DNA of 64,000 nt, taken from NCBI RefSeq assembly GCF_002077945.1, contig NZ_LVYD01000049.1:124001-188000 (forward strand), in the 5' to 3' direction. Origin of the DNA: Niastella vici (GTDB lineage Bacteria > Bacteroidota > Bacteroidia > Chitinophagales > Chitinophagaceae). Of the stretch, positions 26,770-34,857 are shown piece after piece. Numbering within the stretch: the first letter of the stretch is position 1; the number at the start of each line of letters is the position of its first letter. Made by a program: the position numbers and the translations under genes. The notes beneath the pieces were generated by a model. The model did no database searches. It saw only the letters and a program-made list of their open reading frames with translations, and was not told the origin of the DNA.

Positions 26770-27381
26770 TTACTTCAGACTTTTGTTTATTGCTTTTGCT
26801 GAATCAAGATGCCGCCTGAGTGTAGGTAATTTTTGCGATGCAAATGTTTTTACATCAGGATCGGTGCCATTCTCTGCAACTTTTTCAAATGCTTTAATAT
26901 CATCCTGGTGGTCATCGACCATCATTTTAATATAAGCTTTGTCGAACTCGGCGCCATTCTTCTTGCTAAGGTCATCGTAATGATCTTTGTGTTTTCCCAT
27001 GTCGGCGGGGGGCGTTACATTTTTCTGACGGCAAATGGCTTTCAGATCATCGTTGACAGCTGAATGATCACGAACCATCATTTCGCCAAAATTCTTCACA
27101 CGCTGGCTCATGGCTTTTTCCTGTGCCAGTTTTCCCAATTCAACCTCCATCATACCACCCATGGCGGCTTCATCAATAAAATTATGTGTTTTGTCATCAA
27201 CGGTACTTTGTGCAGCCCGGGACTCTTCGGTGGTCTTGTTACGATCCGTGGCCGTTTTGTCTGGCGCCTGGTTTATTGATCCTACTGAATCGTTGTTTAT
27301 AGTCTTATTCGACGACGGGCTTTGACAGGCAAACAGGGCCATAGCACAAACTGTAATAGAAGAGAAAATTGTTTTTTTCAT
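26770..27381 (-). CDS. DUF4142 domain lipoprotein
   Basis: The 203-aa protein has a lipoprotein signal (MKKTIFSSITVCAMALFAC) and a Ser/Asn/Thr-rich linker. A helical DUF4142 domain (residues about 65-200) follows, with AAMGGMMEVELGKLAQEKAM, FGEMMVRDHSAVNDDLK and AYIKMMVDDHQDDIKAFEK. The paired RDHS and DDHQDD histidine/acid motifs are usual for this ferritin-like four-helix family; function is unknown. It is flanked by a thioredoxin-like gene on one side and a redoxin-like gene on the other, but the gaps suggest separate units. Confidence 0.85.
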   Translation of the reverse strand: MKKTIFSSITVCAMALFACQSPSSNKTINNDSVGSINQAPDKTATDRNKTTEESRAAQSTVDDKTHNFIDEAAMGGMMEVELGKLAQEKAMSQRVKNFGEMMVRDHSAVNDDLKAICRQKNVTPPADMGKHKDHYDDLSKKNGAEFDKAYIKMMVDDHQDDIKAFEKVAENGTDPDVKTFASQKLPTLRRHLDSAKAINKSLK

Positions 27382-27728
27382 CTGAATATTATTTTTGGTG
27401 TTTTATAAGTAGCCGGTGGGGTTCATTAGCGGGTCGATCCTATAGCAGCATTTATTGTGCCCTGCCCGGCTTTGTCGTTATAATGATAATAATCATGGAG
27501 GGTATAGATAACACATTGCCGGTTGTGGGGAGTAATTTCAACAGGGGAGAGAAGGGTGGTTTAAATGCGGCAACATTAAAGTTAAACGCAGAAGGTATAT
27601 ACAACTTTAGATTTCCGGCCTTTCGCCTTCAGCCCTCCCCATGCTGCCTTTCGCGTTCCGCAAAAAATAAAACCACCTGCCTTGCGACAGATGGTTTGTA
27701 CAGATTTTAAAAACGGGACTTATTGGTG
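27382..27728. other. Intergenic region without recognised feature
   Basis: About 350 bases with no supportable gene. A weak inverted repeat AACCA...TGGTT sits near 27670-27695. The plus-strand open frame covering much of the stretch has no coding signs. Confidence 0.5.
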
Positions 27729-28334
27729 TTATGAAATTCTCTTAATTGAACAACCAACCGATCTGGATTGCTTCACTGATACTTCTTTGCCGGCCAGCTC
27801 TTCATTGATCGCTTCTTTTAAATGGTTCCGCTTTACACTGGCTGCATCGGAAGGACTGTCATCAATTGCTCCATGATAGATCAGTTTTCCTTCTTTATTG
27901 AACAGATAACATTCCGGTGTACGATTGGCGCCAAACGCATCGGCCAACTCATTGTTCTTATCTGCTGCATAGTACCAGCTGTATCCCTGCGCCTTCGCAT
28001 ATTCCTGCATGGCACTCAATGACTCTGAACCCGAACGGTTGGCTTCATTAGAATTTAATAAAACCACACCAATACTTTTTTTTGTGGCAAACTGGCAGAT
28101 TTCTTTAGTACGGGCCTGATTGTTGATCACCACAGGGCAGGTATTACAACTAAACATTACCAGCAAGCCGTTTTCTTTTATCGCATCCTTAAGCGTTATC
28201 TCTTTGCCGGAAATATCTTTTAACTTATTGTCTGCTTTTGGAACATTGGCCCCCAATGGTAATGGGTCTTTCATAGTAAACGATAAAAACACCATTGCGG
28301 GCAACAGCAATAAGCTGATGAATGTTTTTTTCAT
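27729..28334 (-). CDS. Secreted redoxin / thioredoxin-like protein
   Basis: The 201-aa protein has a signal peptide (MKKTFISLLLLPAMVFLSF). A redoxin/AhpC-TSA type fold follows, with the active-site-like motif MFSCNTCPVVINNQ (CxxC, residues about 55-70) and the cis-Pro-containing region RTPECYLFNKEGKLIYHGAIDD. The CNTCP form is typical of a group of Bacteroidota thioredoxin-like proteins of uncertain substrate. An extra Cys occurs near the C-terminus (VGCSIK). The upstream gap 28335-28581 holds no gene. Confidence 0.8.
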   Translation of the reverse strand: MKKTFISLLLLPAMVFLSFTMKDPLPLGANVPKADNKLKDISGKEITLKDAIKENGLLVMFSCNTCPVVINNQARTKEICQFATKKSIGVVLLNSNEANRSGSESLSAMQEYAKAQGYSWYYAADKNNELADAFGANRTPECYLFNKEGKLIYHGAIDDSPSDAASVKRNHLKEAINEELAGKEVSVKQSRSVGCSIKRIS

Positions 28335-28581
28335 CTGACATTTTTATTTTATTGTTATAAACAGGGCCGGAGGGAAATTCACCTGTATAAAACTTTCACC
28401 GTACTGTATCATTTCATGAAAGCTTTACGTGCAGCACTTTCATCGCAGCAGGTCGATATGGTAAACAGCTATGCAAAGTTTACTAAAAAATGATGGTTTT
28501 ACCTAGTTATTTCTTGGCTATCGGGTTTAAAATTTTATTAAAAAATGGGGAATAATTTTAATGTGAAGGAAGCGGACTGCA

Positions 28582-29562
28582 TTACACGCGGTCATGAAAA
28601 ATGAGGTCGTCGCTGGTATTGCTATGCAGTTGTTTCTGCCTTTCGAGACTCATGGCCTTTATGGAGTGGATGCTTACATTGAGCTCATACCCAATAAGCA
28701 GCACCAGTGAGTTGATGTAAATGATGATCATTAATACAATGACGGTACCAATGGAGCCATACAGGGCATTGTATTTTCCAAAGTTGTTTACAAATATGGA
28801 AAAGCCCAGGGTGGTGAGAATGCTTAAAAAGGTGGCCAGTATAGAGCCGGGTGATATCAGCTTCCAGCGTTTTTGAATGGCCGGCGCATATTTGTAAATA
28901 AATGCGATGGCATAAAAGATGAGGCTTACGAGGAACAACCACCTGAAGATACCGATAACGGTCAATACAAATTCACTTCTGATACCCAGCATTTTTAACA
29001 CGGCGCCCTGCAGTATCAACAATAACACGCAGGCCAGTATAAGGCCCATGATGATCACTGTGAGCTTGATGGCCACCAGGCGGGTATTCAACCCCGTTCT
29101 TTTTTCAAAGCCTATATAATTCTTGTTAAAGGAACGCATGAGGCCCATCATACCGTTTGAGGCAAAAAATATCAACAACAAAAAGCCGAACGACAACAGG
29201 GCAATATGATCTTCTTTAAAGAAGCTGTCGACAAAACTGATGATGCCTTTGTTATAATTATCGGCCGGTATAATATCGCGGATGATGGAGTGCAGCTGGC
29301 GCTTTACCTGTCCTTTTCGGATAAACGGCAAATTGGGTATCAATGTGAACAGGAACAAACAGGAGGGGGGTATCGACATAATAAAGTTATACGATACGGC
29401 CGAAGCTCTTTCGGTTAACCCAACGCGGCGCACCTGTTCTTTAAAGAATATAATAACGTCGTAGAGCGGTACCCCATCAAAGCCGGGTAAAACGATCTTC
29501 TTGCTTTTTTCTGATAAAAAGCGGAAAGGGGGTGAGTTTGATATAATGCGTTCTACGTTCAT
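28582..29562 (-). CDS. YihY/BrkB family membrane protein
   Basis: The 326-aa protein has about six membrane helices and the family signature with LTERASAVSYNFIMSIPPSC (residues about 52-71), a GMMGLMRSFNKNY segment and the C-terminal ALYGSIGTVIVLMIIIYINS followed by LIGYELN. YihY/BrkB proteins are widespread inner-membrane proteins, formerly annotated as RNase BN, whose role is unclear. Its ATG overlaps the stop codon of mltG by four bases (ATGA), so the two are translationally coupled. Confidence 0.88.
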   Translation of the reverse strand: MNVERIISNSPPFRFLSEKSKKIVLPGFDGVPLYDVIIFFKEQVRRVGLTERASAVSYNFIMSIPPSCLFLFTLIPNLPFIRKGQVKRQLHSIIRDIIPADNYNKGIISFVDSFFKEDHIALLSFGFLLLIFFASNGMMGLMRSFNKNYIGFEKRTGLNTRLVAIKLTVIIMGLILACVLLLILQGAVLKMLGIRSEFVLTVIGIFRWLFLVSLIFYAIAFIYKYAPAIQKRWKLISPGSILATFLSILTTLGFSIFVNNFGKYNALYGSIGTVIVLMIIIYINSLVLLIGYELNVSIHSIKAMSLERQKQLHSNTSDDLIFHDRV

Positions 29563-30605
29563 TTATGCTTTGCTGCACTGTCTTTTGCTGCTCTTATCGC
29601 TTGTTGTACATTCTGGGCATTGCGGAAATCATTAGCCACTTTCACATGCTGGTCAAACGTTTCGCTGAACACATGGTGACCCGAAAAATCACTTTTTGCC
29701 ACAAAATAGAAATAATTTGTTTGTGCCGGTTGTAAAACTGCGTCGAGGGTTTGCAAAGATGGTGTGCAAATAGGTCCAGGGGGCAAGCCGGTATTTCTGT
29801 ATGTATTATAGGGTGATTCTACCTCGGTGTGTTTCTCGTAAATACGTTTTAAGGTAAAGTCCTTCAGGGCAAATTTTACGGTAGGGTCAGCCTGCAGCCG
29901 CATGCCTTTGTGTAGCCGGTTCAGGTATACACTGGCTATAGTATCTTTTTCAGAGAGCGCCTGGGTTTCTTCCTCTACAATGGACGCCAGCGTATAGGCC
30001 TGTAGGGGTGTAAGACCCAGTTTACGCGCCTCATCGCGCCGGGCATCTGTCCATACCTTTTTGTATTCGCCATAAAATTTATCGAATATGGTGCCTAAAG
30101 AGGCATTCCAGAAAAAAGTATAGGTGTTGGGATAGATCATAGCTATCACCGTATTGCTATCGAACCCGAATGGTTGCAGTGAATCGGCAAAATAGGCAAC
30201 CACATCCATTGAATCTATTTCCATTTTACGGCCCAGAAAACCGGCCAGGTTTTCTTTGGTGCGCAGCTTGGTGATAATCAACTTTACCGGCGCCTGGGTG
30301 CCGTTACGCAACAACCGCGTAATATCCATCAGGCTCATCCCGTTTTTAAGCTCATACCGGCCGGCTTTTATTTTTTCCGGAACATCGAGCCGGGTAGCTA
30401 ACAGATCGAGCATGGCCGTATTATTTACCAGGTTGCTGTCGCGGAATGTTTGTAAAACTTCGGGCCAGGTGGCATGGCCGGTGCGTATATAGAGGTATTT
30501 CGATTTTTCGGAGAATGCAGTGTTGGCTGTAAAAAATAACCAGCCAGCCAGGGTGGCTGCCAGCACGGCTATAATCAGAACGCTTATGACCAGTTTTCGG
30601 AACAT
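29559..30605 (-). CDS. mltG: Endolytic murein transglycosylase
   Basis: The 348-aa protein has one N-terminal membrane helix (LVISVLIIAVLAATLAGWLFF) and the YceG-like domain of MltG, which cuts nascent glycan strands and helps end peptidoglycan chain growth. Visible marks are TVIAMIYPNTYTFFW, the catalytic-Glu region YTLASIVEEETQALSEKD, the SVYLNRLHKGMRLQADPTV motif and SPYNTYRNTGLPPGPICTP near residue 275. All are conserved in the family. It is the first gene of a two-gene unit with the BrkB gene. Confidence 0.93.
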   Translation of the reverse strand: MFRKLVISVLIIAVLAATLAGWLFFTANTAFSEKSKYLYIRTGHATWPEVLQTFRDSNLVNNTAMLDLLATRLDVPEKIKAGRYELKNGMSLMDITRLLRNGTQAPVKLIITKLRTKENLAGFLGRKMEIDSMDVVAYFADSLQPFGFDSNTVIAMIYPNTYTFFWNASLGTIFDKFYGEYKKVWTDARRDEARKLGLTPLQAYTLASIVEEETQALSEKDTIASVYLNRLHKGMRLQADPTVKFALKDFTLKRIYEKHTEVESPYNTYRNTGLPPGPICTPSLQTLDAVLQPAQTNYFYFVAKSDFSGHHVFSETFDQHVKVANDFRNAQNVQQAIRAAKDSAAKHK

Positions 30606-30675
30606 GGGATATAGATTAATTTTTTTTCATCTATTGCTTCTTTTCCAATCTGTAGTGTGCAAGAATTGTGCTAAT

Positions 30676-30705
30676 CGTGAATGGTGAATGGTCGATGGTC
30701 AATGG
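30676..30705. repeat. Heptamer repeat (GTGAATG type)
   Basis: Units GTGAATG, GTGAATG, GTCGATG, GTCAATG run in 7-base phase. A weak complementary arm (TTCACCTTCACC) stands near 30755-30770. It lies between mltG and the secG terminator. Confidence 0.6.
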
Positions 30706-30777
30706 GCCTCCGAATTTTGAGTTTCGCTATTATTTTCGGCTGCACAGTCGTGAACTATTCACCTTCACCAAAATACA

Positions 30778-30809
30778 ATAAAAAACCCTGCCCATAAAAT
30801 GACAGGGTT
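30778..30809 (-). terminator. Terminator of secG
   Basis: Minus-strand stem AACCCTG/CAGGGTT with a 12-base loop is followed by a T run (A run at 30778-30785 on plus). Confidence 0.75.
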
Positions 30810-30835
30810 CAGCTATTTTTTTATAATATATTATA

Positions 30836-31165
30836 TTATTTGCCTGCGGGCGGTGTATTCTGTAAAGGTGAACCGCTGTTAGGAGCGGGGGCTGTAGCGC
30901 CAGGTTTGGCATTGATAACCTCATGGCTGCTGCTTTTGCCTTCGGGAATGAAAACGGCTGAGCACAAACACAGCAGGGCAATAGCGATGGCCATAACCCA
31001 GGTACCTTTTTCCAGCACATCGGTGGTTTGCTTTACGCCCATGAACTGGCTGTTGAATCCGGCGATGCTACCAGATAATCCGCCGCCTTTGGGGTTTTGG
31101 ATCAGGATAAACAAACCGATTGCGATACTTGCTACTATTATGAGTGCCAGAAACAAAATGATCAT
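30836..31165 (-). CDS. secG: Preprotein translocase subunit SecG
   Basis: The 109-aa protein has two membrane helices, MIILFLALIIVASIAIGLFI and WVMAIAIALLCLCSAVFI, joined by the conserved QNPKGGGLSGSIAG loop. This is the SecG pattern; the subunit assists SecYE-SecA in protein export. The C-terminal tail is rich in Ala, Pro, Gly and Asn, as in other Bacteroidota SecG. It starts 1 base after the stop codon of the 505-aa protein upstream and shares its transcript. The order secG, lptE, sigma-54 activator, miaB is, as far as I know, a recurring Bacteroidota neighbourhood. Confidence 0.9.
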   Translation of the reverse strand: MIILFLALIIVASIAIGLFILIQNPKGGGLSGSIAGFNSQFMGVKQTTDVLEKGTWVMAIAIALLCLCSAVFIPEGKSSSHEVINAKPGATAPAPNSGSPLQNTPPAGK

Positions 31166-31166
31166 G

Positions 31167-32684
31167 TCACAGTGCTTTTAATTGTTCAATTCTGCCCGCA
31201 AAATAAGGGCTTTTGGCGGGATTAAGCAAACTTAATTTCTCGTATACCCGTATTGCTTTGTCGGCATGTCCCTGTTTGGCCCAAACTTCGGCCATGGCCT
31301 CGGTAAGCACCTCTTTTTCCTCTACCGAATGTTCGGCTATACGTTGTATACTTTGGTTGGTAACCTCGTCTAATGAAGTGTTCGATTCAATTGGTCCAAT
31401 GCGTTTCATGCTGCGCAACCAGTCGGTAAAGCTTTTAAGCTGTTTGCCGAGCTTGTCCCTGTTGTAATCTTCCTGCATCAGCTTTATGCCCTGAGAGGCA
31501 AAATAGTCGATGGTGTGGTACGATTCAAAGATCGGTTCGCCCAGGTCAATGGTAACTTTTTCGGGCTGCATAACGGGTGGGGGCGTTGATTGCAGCGGCT
31601 GGGTTTGAACCGTTTGCGGTTCAGCCGGCATTGCCGGCCGTTCGGCGGTATTGTCAACCACTTCTTCAGCCGTAGCGGGTTGTTCGGTTTCGGCGGTAAT
31701 GGCCGGTCCTGTTGCAGCAACAGGTTCAATGGCTTGCTCAACCTGTTGATTGTCAGTAGTTGGCGCCGTAGGGGCTGTTTCTGCCGTTACTTCAACCGCG
31801 GGAACAATATCGTCTATATCTTCAATATTGGTATCCGCCGAATCCACCGCGGGTACTATATCGTCTACTTCTTCTTTAACTGTATTTATATCAACCATTT
31901 CAGCCGGCACTTCCACGGCTGCAACAATTTCGTCCCGCTCTTCATTGACTACTGCTGCGGGTGCGGCGGGTGTCAATACTTCTTCCGTAATGCTTACCGC
32001 ATTTACCGCAGCTTCCGCAGGTTTACTTTCTTCTGCCAGCTGGCTTAACTCTGCAATGGCTACGGTGGAAGCTGTTTCTGTGGCTATGGGTGTTTCGGTA
32101 ACTGCAGGCGTTTCTGCTGCCTGTTCGGCCGCAGCGGCTGTTTTTTCAACCAGCGAACCGTCCTCATTTACCTGCAGGCTGTCGCTATGTTCTTCGGTAA
32201 CTGGTTCCTCAGGAACGGCAGAGGGGGGTTCGGCGGCCAGGGGTTGAACTGGTTGTTCGGCTGGTTCCTCATGGCTGGCAGCCGGCGTTTGTATGGCTGG
32301 TTCTTCTTCTTTCTTTTCTTCGGGTTGGGGGGTGGCTGGTAATGAAGTAATGATAGTGGGCGCCGTTTTGGGCATTTGTACCACTATCCTGAAACCTGGT
32401 TGTTGCGCCGGCTCTTCTGCTTTCGCCGCCAGGGCAGGGGCTTCCTCTTTCTGATCTAATTGCCAGCGCAGCCATAATGCATTATGAAAGTACAGCGAAG
32501 CCTGCTCGCCCTGTTCATAATGATTATACGAACCGGTGTCCTTCAGCTTTTTGGCATAAAGGAACTGGCCTACGGCGGCATAGGGATACTCGTCAGTGAA
32601 CTGTTTCAGCTCCTGTACAGTTACCTGCTCAAAAGAGTCTTTATCAAAAAGATGTTTTACCAGTGTTTGAATGTGATATTGCAT
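31167..32684 (-). CDS. Large acidic linker protein with TPR-like C-terminus
   Basis: The 505-aa protein has a structured N-terminus (residues 1-85, with DEYPYAAVGQFLYAKKLKD) and a long Ala/Pro/Glu/Thr/Val-rich low-complexity middle (about 90-370). In that middle, motifs of the type DDIVPAV recur (DEIVAAVEVPAE, DDIVPAVDSAD, DDIVPAVEVTAE). The C-terminus is helical and TPR-like, with HADKAIRVYEKLSLLNPAKS. No signal peptide is seen, so it is probably cytoplasmic. The position between lptE and secG suggests an envelope-related job, but no function is recognised. Related proteins at this locus in other Bacteroidota are annotated as tetratricopeptide or hypothetical. Confidence 0.8.
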   Translation of the reverse strand: MQYHIQTLVKHLFDKDSFEQVTVQELKQFTDEYPYAAVGQFLYAKKLKDTGSYNHYEQGEQASLYFHNALWLRWQLDQKEEAPALAAKAEEPAQQPGFRIVVQMPKTAPTIITSLPATPQPEEKKEEEPAIQTPAASHEEPAEQPVQPLAAEPPSAVPEEPVTEEHSDSLQVNEDGSLVEKTAAAAEQAAETPAVTETPIATETASTVAIAELSQLAEESKPAEAAVNAVSITEEVLTPAAPAAVVNEERDEIVAAVEVPAEMVDINTVKEEVDDIVPAVDSADTNIEDIDDIVPAVEVTAETAPTAPTTDNQQVEQAIEPVAATGPAITAETEQPATAEEVVDNTAERPAMPAEPQTVQTQPLQSTPPPVMQPEKVTIDLGEPIFESYHTIDYFASQGIKLMQEDYNRDKLGKQLKSFTDWLRSMKRIGPIESNTSLDEVTNQSIQRIAEHSVEEKEVLTEAMAEVWAKQGHADKAIRVYEKLSLLNPAKSPYFAGRIEQLKAL

Positions 32685-32693
32685 GTAACCAGC

Positions 32694-33293
32694 TTACCAG
32701 TTTGAAAAAATACGATTGAAAATTTCATCCACCACCTGTTTAACGATGGTTTCAGTTAGCTGCGCCTCAGCCTGCGTAAGGGTGAGGCTTGCCGAATAAT
32801 CGAAGTTACGGGAAACATCGGCTTCAAAGTTCTTTGACTGGTCAAGGTTGTTCCTAAAATTTATATGCACAGTTACGGTAAGGCGCTGGGTGGCGGCAGT
32901 TTGGTTCGAAATACCCGATGTTGTTACATTGTATCCGGTGATCTGGCCACTGATATCGTAATGGGCATCGTCGGATTGCACACCGGTAAGCCGGGTTTGG
33001 CCGGTGATCTTCTGCCTTAATTTATCGGTTAACTGCGGGCTTAGCTGAGGATTGATGTAGCGGGCCCGGTTCTCGATATAATTTACTCTAAAGGTCTTTA
33101 CTTCTTTAGGAATGGAACCAATGTCTTTAAACGTATAGCATCCTGCAAACAGGAGCGCTACAGGCAACAGACAACAGGCAATAAGAATTGCAGGTTTCAG
33201 GTTCCAGGTTCCAGGGTTTTGGCCCCTGTAACTTGTAACTTGTAACCTGTAACCTGTAACTTCTACTTTCAATATCTTACTCTTTAATATCAT
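32694..33293 (-). CDS. lptE: LptE-family LPS-assembly lipoprotein
   Basis: The mature part begins at the lipobox LLFAGC, followed by YTFKDIGSIPKEVKTFRVNY, NPQLSPQLTDKLRQKI and SDDAHYDISGQITGYNV, the Bacteroidota LptE pattern. LptE forms the outer-membrane LPS translocon with LptD. The start is uncertain: ATG 33293 overlaps the end of the upstream regulator gene by 17 bases and gives a 34-residue polar extension before the hydrophobic signal (AILIACCLLPVALLF). That extension is encoded by heptamer repeats (33191-33262). No other ATG exists before the lipobox, so a TTG start or a repeat-derived long n-region must be considered. Confidence 0.8.
   Translation of the reverse strand: MILKSKILKVEVTGYRLQVTSYRGQNPGTWNLKPAILIACCLLPVALLFAGCYTFKDIGSIPKEVKTFRVNYIENRARYINPQLSPQLTDKLRQKITGQTRLTGVQSDDAHYDISGQITGYNVTTSGISNQTAATQRLTVTVHINFRNNLDQSKNFEADVSRNFDYSASLTLTQAEAQLTETIVKQVVDEIFNRIFSNW
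33162..33262. repeat. Heptamer repeats inside the lptE 5' end
   Basis: From 33162 run AGGCAAC, AGACAAC, AGGCAAT. From 33191 run CAGGTTT, CAGGTTC, CAGGTTC; after a GGCC centre come CCTGTAA, CTTGTAA, CTTGTAA, CCTGTAA, CCTGTAA. Two word types with the same 7-base period adjoin and the second forms a hairpin. All of it is translated if lptE starts at 33293. Confidence 0.75.
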
Positions 33294-34521
33294 ATTCCTT
33301 TAATTTTCTGTAGAGCGTCCTTTCACTGATACCCAGGTCCAGCGCAGCGTCCTTACGTTTGCCTTTATGTTTTTTAAGCGCTTTTTCAATCAGTTCTTTT
33401 TCTTTATCCATTATGTTGAGCGATTCATCCACCTCTTCATGGTGATGAATGTCGTCATTGTCGTGGTGGATCATCACCTGTTGTGTGGGGCCGGGCCCAA
33501 CGGGTTGCACATAGGCGGCCGGTAACAGGTCCTTTGTTTTCAGTTCGTTGATCAGCGATTGGTTCTGTACCGTGGCGCCCGGGTTCTGCAAAATGTCGAC
33601 AAACATTTTTTTGAGCTCGGTCACGTCTTTCTTCATATCGAAAAAGAGCTTGTACAATATTTCCCGTTCGTTGGCAAACTCGTGGCCGTTGGCTACGGGG
33701 TTACCGCTTGAATGGGCCAGCACTGGCAGGCGGTTTACATCGCGATTAGGTAAAAAGCGTCTCAGCTCATTGGCCGAAACCAGTTTATCAGATGCCAGTA
33801 CAGAGATCTGTTCTGCAATATTCTTTAATTCACGCACATTACCGGGCCAGGGATAATTAATTAACACATCTTTTGCCTCCTCATCGAGCTGTACCGGGGT
33901 GGTCTTATAGCGTTCTGCAAAATCAACACAAAACCTTCTGAACAGGAGGGGAATGTCTTCGGTACGGTCGCGCAGGGCGGGCACCCTGATGGGCACCGTG
34001 CTTAACCGGTAATAAAGATCTTCCCTGAACTTGCCATTTTGCGTGAAGGTGAGCAGGTCTTTATTGGTGGCGGCAATTACCCGAACGTCGGTCTTTTGAA
34101 CTTTGGAAGAACCCACGCGAATGAACTCCCCGGTTTCCAGCACCCGCAGCAGGCGGGCTTGTGTGCCAAGGGGCATTTCGCCAATTTCATCAAGGAAAAT
34201 GGTACCGCCGTTCACCGTTTCAAAATAACCTTTGCGGGCATCTACCGCGCCGGTAAAAGAACCTTTTTCATGACCAAACAGCTCCGAGTCAATGGTGCCT
34301 TCGGGAATGGCGCCGCAGTTCACCGCAATAAAAGGATTGTGTTTGCGTGCCGATAGTGCATGAATGATCATTGAAAATGCTTCCTTACCTACGCCGCTTT
34401 CTCCGGCAATTAACACGGTAAGGTCGGTATTGCTCACCTGTGCAGCTACCTGCAGGGCAAAGTTCAATGCCGGCGAGTTACCGATAATTGCGAACCTGTT
34501 TTTGATACTTTGAATATCCAC
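33277..34521 (-). CDS. Sigma-54-dependent transcriptional activator (no receiver domain)
   Basis: The 414-aa protein is an AAA+ enhancer-binding protein that starts almost directly with the ATPase domain. Walker A is GESGVGKEAFSM (residues about 40-51), the sigma-54 contact loop is GSFTGAVD, Walker B is GGTIFLDEIGEMP and the arginine-finger region is GKFREDLYYRLSTVPI. A linker with HHDNDDIHHHEEVDE and a Fis-type helix-turn-helix (KDAALDLGISERTLYRKL) end it. It has no receiver or GAF domain, so it may be active by default or controlled by partners. The stop codon overlaps the start of lptE. Confidence 0.92.
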   Translation of the reverse strand: MDIQSIKNRFAIIGNSPALNFALQVAAQVSNTDLTVLIAGESGVGKEAFSMIIHALSARKHNPFIAVNCGAIPEGTIDSELFGHEKGSFTGAVDARKGYFETVNGGTIFLDEIGEMPLGTQARLLRVLETGEFIRVGSSKVQKTDVRVIAATNKDLLTFTQNGKFREDLYYRLSTVPIRVPALRDRTEDIPLLFRRFCVDFAERYKTTPVQLDEEAKDVLINYPWPGNVRELKNIAEQISVLASDKLVSANELRRFLPNRDVNRLPVLAHSSGNPVANGHEFANEREILYKLFFDMKKDVTELKKMFVDILQNPGATVQNQSLINELKTKDLLPAAYVQPVGPGPTQQVMIHHDNDDIHHHEEVDESLNIMDKEKELIEKALKKHKGKRKDAALDLGISERTLYRKLKEYDIKE

Positions 34522-34857
34522 GTTTCTACTAATTTTTTTCAGATACCCCCTGCGGTTATCAGCGATAATTTTGCATGAAGGTGATCCGGATTATTTTTAA
34601 TCGGGGCAATGCCCCGGCTGTAATGTTTTAACAAATGCCCTTTTGTAGTTAAGGGTTGGTTCAACTTATTGTTGAACGCCGGCAGTTTCAGTCGCTGCAA
34701 CCTGGCGAATGGTTGAAACTATGGCTCTTTCAACTGGTTTGAAAGAGGACGCTGATTGTAATTAGCGGGTTGCTTATGTATTATTATTTATACTGGTCTG
34801 TTTCTTTATGGGTCTCCTTTTTCTTTTGATGAATGCCTGCCTGTTATATATCCTGTC
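34522..34857. other. Intergenic region between the regulator and miaB
   Basis: A 336-base gap without a known gene. It holds a plus-strand TAATTTTG -7-like word near 34565, several short inverted repeats (GGGGCAATGCCCC near 34603, TTCAACTTATTGTTGAA near 34661) and a 17-codon hydrophobic frame at 34776-34829 of doubtful meaning. Confidence 0.5.

Noticed and set aside
31590-32247. Plus-strand open frames rich in Ser, Gly and Cys
   Set aside because: They are the antisense of the low-complexity linker of the 505-aa protein.
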